From positions 184,836,452 through 184,900,451 of the forward strand of contig BTPG01000003.1 in the NCBI GenBank assembly GCA_036245525.1: 64,000 nt of DNA, given 5' to 3'. This DNA comes from Semisulcospira habei (lineage: Eukaryota > Mollusca > Gastropoda > Semisulcospiridae). Every line of letters starts with the position of its first letter. Position 1 is the first letter of the stretch. Below are positions 58,542 to 64,000 of this stretch, piece after piece. A program made the translations under genes and the position numbers. The notes under the pieces were generated by a model that was not told the DNA's origin, ran no database searches, and saw nothing but the letters and a program-made list of their open reading frames with translations.

Positions 58542-59808
58542 TCTTGGCTTGACTTCGCGAACGAAGATTCTATAGGGCTTGCCCACGTCGTCTGCAGGCA
58601 TTTTCGAGGCTGCGGAGGCCAATCCGGGACAGGCAGGTTCGACCGCAGTGGCTGCAGGGGAAGGTCTGGTCAGGGTTCTGAGTTACGGCAACTCTGTTTT
58701 TTCTTCTGAGCCGCTTGTCCTTAAGGTTAGCTCTGCGAGAGTCCTCAAAAGAGACGGCTGCCTTGTAGATGGTGGAGCGCCAGGTGTCACGGTCCGCAGC
58801 AAGCGAAGACCACTGGCGGTGGTCAATTTGGCAGGCACTAAGTGACTTCTTGAGACCGTCTTTGTATCTCTTCTTTGGTGCCCATCTGTCTCGGTGTCCA
58901 GTGGCAAGCTCGCCGAACAGAGTGATCATGGGTAGGCGATGATCCTCCATCCTGGAGACGTGCCCCGCCCAGCGAAGCTGTGTCCGCAGCAGCAAAGCCT
59001 CGATGCTCACAGTTTCCGCCTATTCAAGGACCTCGACATTGGTGACATAGTGACTCCAGTGCATGCCGAGGATAGTACGCAGACAGCGCTGGTGAAAGCG
59101 TTCGAGGAGTCGTAGTTGGTTGCGGTAGAGGGCCCAGGACTCGGAACCGTACAGCAGGGTGGTGAGGACGACAGCTCTGTACACGCTGATCTTGGTGCCT
59201 TTTTTGTTAGCTGTTGATTTGCCACACCCGCTTGAAAGCACTGTTCGCTTTTGCCAACTTGTTGTCCAGCTCCTTGTCCAGCTTGGCGTCTGACGTGATG
59301 ATGCAGCCAAGGTAGGTAAACTGGTGTACTGACTTTAGTTCGGACTCGCCAATGGTGATGTGGGGAAGGCGATGCTCTTCCTTGGGTGCCGGCTGATGAA
59401 GGACCTCTGTCATTTTCAGACTGACCTCGAGTCCAAAGAGCTGGGCAGCATCTGCAAAGCAGGACGTGATGCGCTGCAAGGCTCTCTCTCTGTGTGTGCA
59501 ACGAGGGCAGCGTCATCAGCAAAGAGCAGCTCACGAATCGGTTGGTCTAGGGTTTTGGTGTGGGCCTGCAGTCGTCTGAGGTTGAACAGGCTGCCATCGA
59601 GACGATACCTGATGTACACTGCATCGTCATCGTCGAGGTCCACTGTGGCCTGCTTCAACATCATGCTAAAGAAGATGGTGAAGAGTGTTGGTGCCAGCAC
59701 GCAGCCCTGTTTCACGCCGTTGATAATGGGGAATGGTTCTGAGAGGTTACTGTTGAGTCTAACCTGGCCTTGCTGGTCCTCGTGGAGCTGGACGATCATG
59801 CTGAGGAA
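58542..59808 (-). mobile_element. LINE-B copy 3, 5'-truncated
   Basis: Very similar to 41242-42490: QLHEDQQGQVRLNSNLSEPF, GVKQGCVLAPTLFTIFFSMM, LFADDAALVAHTE, YLGCIITSDAKLDKELDNKL and LLYGSESWALYRNQLRLLER, ending in the C2H2 motif and the CTTCGTTCGCGAAG hairpin. One CAG-to-TAG change near 59022, a small deletion near 59230 and a 2-base insertion near 59490 break the frame. No clear TSD. Confidence 0.9.
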
Positions 59809-60113
59809 CAGTTAGTGAATCACCCACCAGAAATACTCAATTACCTACACGCTTATAGACCACATATATACTAATAAACCCAAAGCCGTCACCGACGTTG
59901 ATGTCTCAAATCTAAGTGTTAGTGATCATTATCCTGTGGCGTGCTCCTGGTCTTCTAAACTCCCTAAACCAAAAAAGAATGGACATACAACTATAACGTA
60001 TAGAACATTAAAACAGTTCAGTAAAGACGAATTTCTATTTGATCTGGAAAATACTCCTTTTAAAGATGCGCTCCTGTCCTATGATCCTAATACCGCCCTC
60101 AGTATTTGGTACA

Positions 60114-60147
<34 letters not shown>
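60114..60147. repeat. Poly-T expansion at an S-element target site
   Basis: About 30 T where the uninterrupted LINE-A copy at 38650 has CTCTTTTC. It directly precedes the target duplication. Confidence 0.8.
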
Positions 60148-60157
60148 CTAAATGTAC

Positions 60158-60548
60158 CCCCACCCGGGTCTGCCCTGGGGGACTTGGGTGGGGTTAGGTA
60201 CTTTTTAGTTCCCAGGGTCACCCTGGTCAGCCCCACAGGGTGAGTTTTTCTCTCTATTCTAGGGCATGTGTTTCTGTCTACCCTTTGTCCATTCACCTGT
60301 ATTTGCCTTTTTAAAACTCTCCCTACTGTCTGCACTGCCTGTAGCTCTTGATATTGGATGTGTGTTGCTAAATGGTCTTAGCTTTATTTAGCCCCATTTG
60401 TTAGGTTTATTTAACGTATTTGACCGGCTGGCGACATACATTCAATGTTCTGTTTTTTTTTTTTTTGTTTGTTTGTTTTTTCACAAGCAGTGCAGGCACG
60501 TCCTGAGAAAGCCTTGTTGCTGTCGGGACGTTAAGCAATGTACAATCA
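60158..60548 (+). mobile_element. S element copy 5, complete with TSD
   Basis: A complete copy in LINE-A, flanked by TTTTCTAAATGTAC at 60144-60157 and 60549-60562. The unoccupied site is visible in LINE-A copy 2 near 38652-38665 (TTTTCCTAAATGTAC). Confidence 0.92.
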
Positions 60549-61129
60549 TTTTCTAAATGTACTTAATGAACATGCTCCCCTACGCGAGAGGAGGGTAAAA
60601 TATCACACTCTTCCTCCCTGGCTTACTTCTGAAATTTTGCGGGCGATGGCGGTTAGAAACGATCTACGTAACAATAAAATGTTTACTTAATATAAACAAC
60701 AGCGGAACCGTGTTAAATATTAGATCAGAGAGGCAAAGAAAAAGGTTAGTTCGTGACACGGTTAAAAACAGCAAGGATACCTCTACTATATGATGCCTTC
60801 TAAACACACTAAGGGTCTCCAAGTACCGCAACTACAATTCCCACTAATCTTTCTGCTGATACATTCAATGACCATTTTTTCTTGCCGAATCTCTAATTTT
60901 GTCAAGCCAGGATAACACTTGTTACCATTCTAATCTGCTGTCTGAGTTTTGTCAACAAAGAACAATGGGCACAACCCCCTTCAACATCCCCATGCTAGCT
61001 GTTCATGAAGTGGGTTTACTCATAAGTAACCTTCCAAAAACAAAAAGTCTTAGGGGCCTGATGACATTAGCCCGAAAATACTTAAGCTGTCTCTCCCATA
61101 CATTGTAGAATCCTTAACTTACATTTATA

Positions 61130-61513
61130 GATTGATTGATTGTACATTGCTTAACGTCCCGACAGCAACAAGACTTTCTCAGGATGTGCCTGCACTGCTT
61201 GTGAAAAAAAAAAAAAAAGAATATTGAATGTATTTCGCCAGCCGGTCTAATACGTTAAATAAACCTTTGACATGGGGCCTAAATAATATTAAGACCATTT
61301 AGCAACACACATCCAATATCAAGAGCTACAGGCAGCGCAGACAGTAAGGAGAGTTTAAAAAAGGAAAATACAGGTGAATGGACCAAGGGTAGACAGAAAC
61401 ACATGCCCCAGAATAGAAGGGAAACCCACCCTGTGGGGCTGACCAGGGTGAGTCTGGGAACTAAAAAGTAGTTAACCCCACCCAAGTCCCCCAGGGCAGA
61501 CCCGGGTGGGGGA
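61130..61513 (-). mobile_element. S element copy 6, complete with TSD
   Basis: Opposite orientation to copy 5, flanked by AACTTACATTTATA at 61116-61129 and 61514-61527. The unoccupied site is in LINE-A copy 2 near 39493 (AACTTACAATATTATC). Confidence 0.92.
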
Positions 61514-62162
61514 AACTTACATTTATAATCTCTGTATCCAGCATAACACTTTTCCTAACGAACATAAATATGCGAAAGTAATTCCACTTCCAAAAACAAA
61601 AGATCGTTCTGACCCTAATAACTATAGGCCTATTTCTTTATTATCTGTTTTGTCCAAACCACTGGAAAGGCACGTTCATGAACACCTGCTTGCTAACCTA
61701 GAAAACGGTAAGCTCCTCCACCCTTTCCAATCCGGATTTCGCCCGCAGCATTCATGCCACACAGCCCTTGCAAGCCTTGTTGATAAGTCACAGTTAACAG
61801 AAGTAGTCTATGTAGATTTTAAGAAGGCTTTTGATCTGATTGACCACACTATTCTGACTTCTAAGCTTCACAAATACATTAATAACGGAGACGCAGTTGC
61901 TTTTTCACATCTTACTTTACTAAATGAAAGCAACAGGTTCTTGTTCATGGCTCATACTCCTCTCTCAAAGATGTAAGCTTCAGTGTGCCCCAAGGGTCTG
62001 TACTGGGCCCCCTGCTGTTTTTTTAAATATTATTTATTAATGATTTGCCTGTACTTATTACTTGCCAAGATGTACAATGCGACCTTTTTGCTGACGACAC
62101 CTCAGTTCAAACTACTAGTAAAGATATACAGGTAATTTTCGACAACTTACAACAAAGTCTTC

Positions 62163-62350
62163 AATTCAATTCAATTCAAAAACTTTATAGTGTCTGTCTA
62201 GCCGACAAATTTTCTTTCGTTGGGATCACATGCGCGCGTACGGTTTAGCCACATTATGACAATTATGACAATGGTGAAAAGAAAAAAAAAAACACTACAT
62301 GACCACAATGTTAGTGGTATAGGAGTGAATCTGCCACTTGCAAGATGAAT
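62163..62350 (-). mobile_element. LINE-E (Rex1-like) 3' end fragment
   Basis: Reverse complement of 27050-27224: (TTCAA)n, then AAAACTTTATAGTGTCTGTC, and the CATGTAGTGTTTTT region. It was inserted in or joined to LINE-A copy 5. Confidence 0.85.
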
Positions 62351-62700
62351 TCTTTAGCTAATAAATTCCCGGATATTCCTGTCTTCTCTACTAGTAACTC
62401 TCCTTCTCATGTACTCTCTCTCTCTCTCTCTCTCTTTTATAACTCTGTCATTCATAGACTCTTTACAAACAGCTGGCGGACAAAGTATTCCCACCCCACA
62501 TGCTTATGCGCTGAGGACTTTGATCCCAACCATGCTCTACTTTTCTGTCCATACTTTGCTGAAGACTGTGTTAAACTCAGAAACTGCCACTCAAACATAA
62601 ATTCTCTCTCGGAACCTTTGCTAAAACATGACCCACGAACGACAGAGTTCATTATCAATGCCACGAGGAGTGAACGGTTAGCTTCGCTGATCTGATAACC
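62351..62700 (+). pseudogene. LINE C-terminal-like fragment
   Basis: A plus-strand frame 62345-62695 with RLFTNSWRTKYSHPTCLCAE, DPNHALLFCPYFAEDCVKLR and STRSERLASLI-like ending (here ATRSERLASLI). The C-x-C-x7-H-x4-C arrangement resembles the cysteine motif after RNase H in LINE-C-type elements. No catalytic domain remains. A CT repeat at 62408-62432 is translated as Ser-Leu. Confidence 0.45.
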
Positions 62701-62859
62701 CGGAGAGAGGGGGAATATGAGAGTATTAGGGAATCTTCTATGGTCCTCATTTTTCTATGTTATTCGCTCACAAAAACGCACACGACCTTGCCTTTCCTTT
62801 TTCTCAAATTCCTTTTATTTTTCTCTGTAATTAGATATATAAAGAAAGAACTGAATCTT

Positions 62860-62912
62860 TATTAACACTATGACTGAGAATTTAAGGGGTTAACTCAGTC
62901 ATAGTGTTAATA
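62860..62912. repeat. Perfect 19-bp inverted repeat
   Basis: TATTAACACTATGACTGAG and its exact reverse complement, separated by 15 bases containing AAGGGGTTAA. Not part of any recognised gene. Confidence 0.9.
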
Positions 62913-62924
62913 ATACTTCAAATC

Positions 62925-62956
62925 CCCCCCCCCGCCCCCCCCCCCCCCCCCCCCCA
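62925..62956. repeat. Poly-C run
   Basis: About 30 C with one G, directly after the hairpin. Confidence 0.9.
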
Positions 62957-64000
62957 ATAGACAAAACGCCCGATCAAACCAGTGCTTGTAACCCGAAGCA
63001 ATTACATATAATACATAAACACCTCATGCCTACGCTTGACTGGTTTTGAAAGACCCCCACTTCAATTCAGGTAAGATATGAATAGACCTGTTCTGAAAAT
63101 AGCAATTATTCGCATTTTCATGTCGGGACGAGATTGCCTTTTGAAACCGGGATCAAAATCATTTGAATCAGATCGGTATGCACCCAGCATGTCACGGTAT
63201 GTATCCACACTGTCTCGCTATTCATAAAGGAATTTTTAATTTTTCCAATTATGTGTTCACCCGTTCGATTTGCCATTAAATGCAAATGGCCGACACTCAC
63301 ACACACAGACAATCTCACCCCTTTTTTTTCACAGAGAGAGGCCCGTTATAAAGTCAGTAATCATACACCTTTACCCCGCTCTGTTTTATGTCTGTGCTTA
63401 TAACAACATTACAAGCACTGACGAAAGATTTTGGACCGGCTGACTTACTCTTTGTATAAACGTCATGAAGTCTTCACAGACACAGAGTTAAAATGAGTTT
63501 GCAACCTGTTGGAAAACGGAAAAAGGCTTTAAGTTAAGATCCGTCTTGTATTTTATGACGAGGGGGGGGGGGGGGGAGAGGGGATTACTGTTGACTGTTA
63601 TTTCTACACAGAATGAAACAGACATGATCAAGCCAGTTCAAACATGACTAGTAACGCAGGCACTGACAAAGGGTGTAGGTTGATTTTGCTGGTCATTTCA
63701 AAAGGCTTTGAACTTGATGTTGACACAGTAATTGATTTGCCGCTCCGTGAATACACACAGTGAGCGTCATGAGTGGCGTTTTATATCTCTGTTTGTTAGA
63801 CTGCCTGGTTTTGTTTGCTGATTTTATTCTGCACGTTTTGCACATTTCGAAATCAGGCACGATCAAGCCAGTTTGAACTTGACTGTTGGCGTGCCTTGGA
63901 ACTAATGCGTGTTAAGATGTTTTCTAGTATAAAACCAAACCCCATAGCTAGGTAGAGTCAATCATGACACAATATTCTGGCGGGGCAGCGGCTCAGCATA
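62957..64000. other. Non-coding stretch, no gene seen
   Basis: No gene, RNA or transposon was recognised. A G run sits at about 63560-63580. The phrase CATGATCAAGCCAGTT(C/T)-AA recurs near 63624 and 63860, suggesting an old local repeat. Confidence 0.5.

Larger units (their letters stand above)
58517..62162 (+). mobile_element. LINE-A copy 5, host of S and LINE-B insertions
   Basis: It starts with the internal text CAACGTCATCTCTGTTTGGC (5'-truncated, directly after the tail of copy 4). A LINE-B piece interrupts at 58542-59808. LINE-A segments are 59809-60157, 60563-61129 and 61528-62162. Motifs: NLSVSDHYPVACSW, KQFSKDEFLFDLENTPF, VLNEHAPLRERRVK, NNYRPISLLSVLSKPLERHV, QSGFRPQHSCHTALASLVD, EVVYVDFKKAFDLIDHTILT and LFADDTSVQTTSKDIQVIFD. 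It ends in the RT at a LINE-E fragment. There are many stops. Confidence 0.88.

Overview
The window looks like a gene-poor stretch of a large, repeat-rich invertebrate genome, probably a lophotrochozoan and most likely a gastropod mollusc. That assignment is inferred from introns of 0.3 to 8 kb with GT-AG borders, long CA/CT microsatellites, many non-LTR retrotransposon families, a tyrosine-recombinase (DIRS-like) element and short foldback repeats. No species-diagnostic gene is present. Bases 50794-51790 are an assembly gap.

One convincing host gene was found. It lies on the minus strand between 34145 and 11545 and encodes a GMC-family flavoprotein oxidoreductase (glucose/choline dehydrogenase type). 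I assembled eleven coding exons from GT-AG borders. Every exon joins in phase, giving a 592-residue protein with an N-terminal membrane anchor, the FAD-binding GxGxxG, both GMC signatures and the catalytic His/Asn pair. Its introns hold most of the repeats in the first half of the window.

Layout. 1-11.5 kb: a decayed LINE (called LINE-D here, minus), a LINE-A fragment, two copies of a SINE-like repeat (S element) and unassigned DNA. 11.5-34.1 kb: the GMC gene. Its introns contain a tRNA/L2-tailed SINE, two internally deleted RTE elements, a large inverted repeat with about 1-kb arms, RT/RNase H LINE remnants, a Rex1-like LINE, an LTR element with a deleted interior, a solo LTR, and three families of short palindromes (P1, P2, P3). 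34-36.5 kb: upstream DNA with one P3 palindrome and microsatellites. 36.5-47 kb: one LINE-A copy that received two LINE-C insertions and a small DNA transposon. One of the LINE-C copies received a complete 3.3-kb LINE-B. Target-site duplications (TSDs) resolve this order. 47-48.6 kb: microsatellites and another LINE-A 5' part. 48.9-55.2 kb: a DIRS-like element (gag, RT, RNase H, tyrosine recombinase) split by an L2 LINE and facing an inverted second fragment. 55.4-62.2 kb: two LINE-A copies carrying a 2.1-kb solo LTR, two S elements and a LINE-B piece. 62.3-64 kb: unassigned DNA with a perfect 19-bp hairpin.

The retroelement genes do not form a working host pathway. Almost all are decayed; the exception is LINE-B at 41199-44500, which has a single in-frame stop. 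The most useful material is (a) the dispersed palindrome families, (b) the S-element family with TSDs and pre-insertion sites visible within the same window, and (c) the fully ordered nest of insertions. Names such as LINE-A or S element are labels for this report only. Clade names are tentative where stated.
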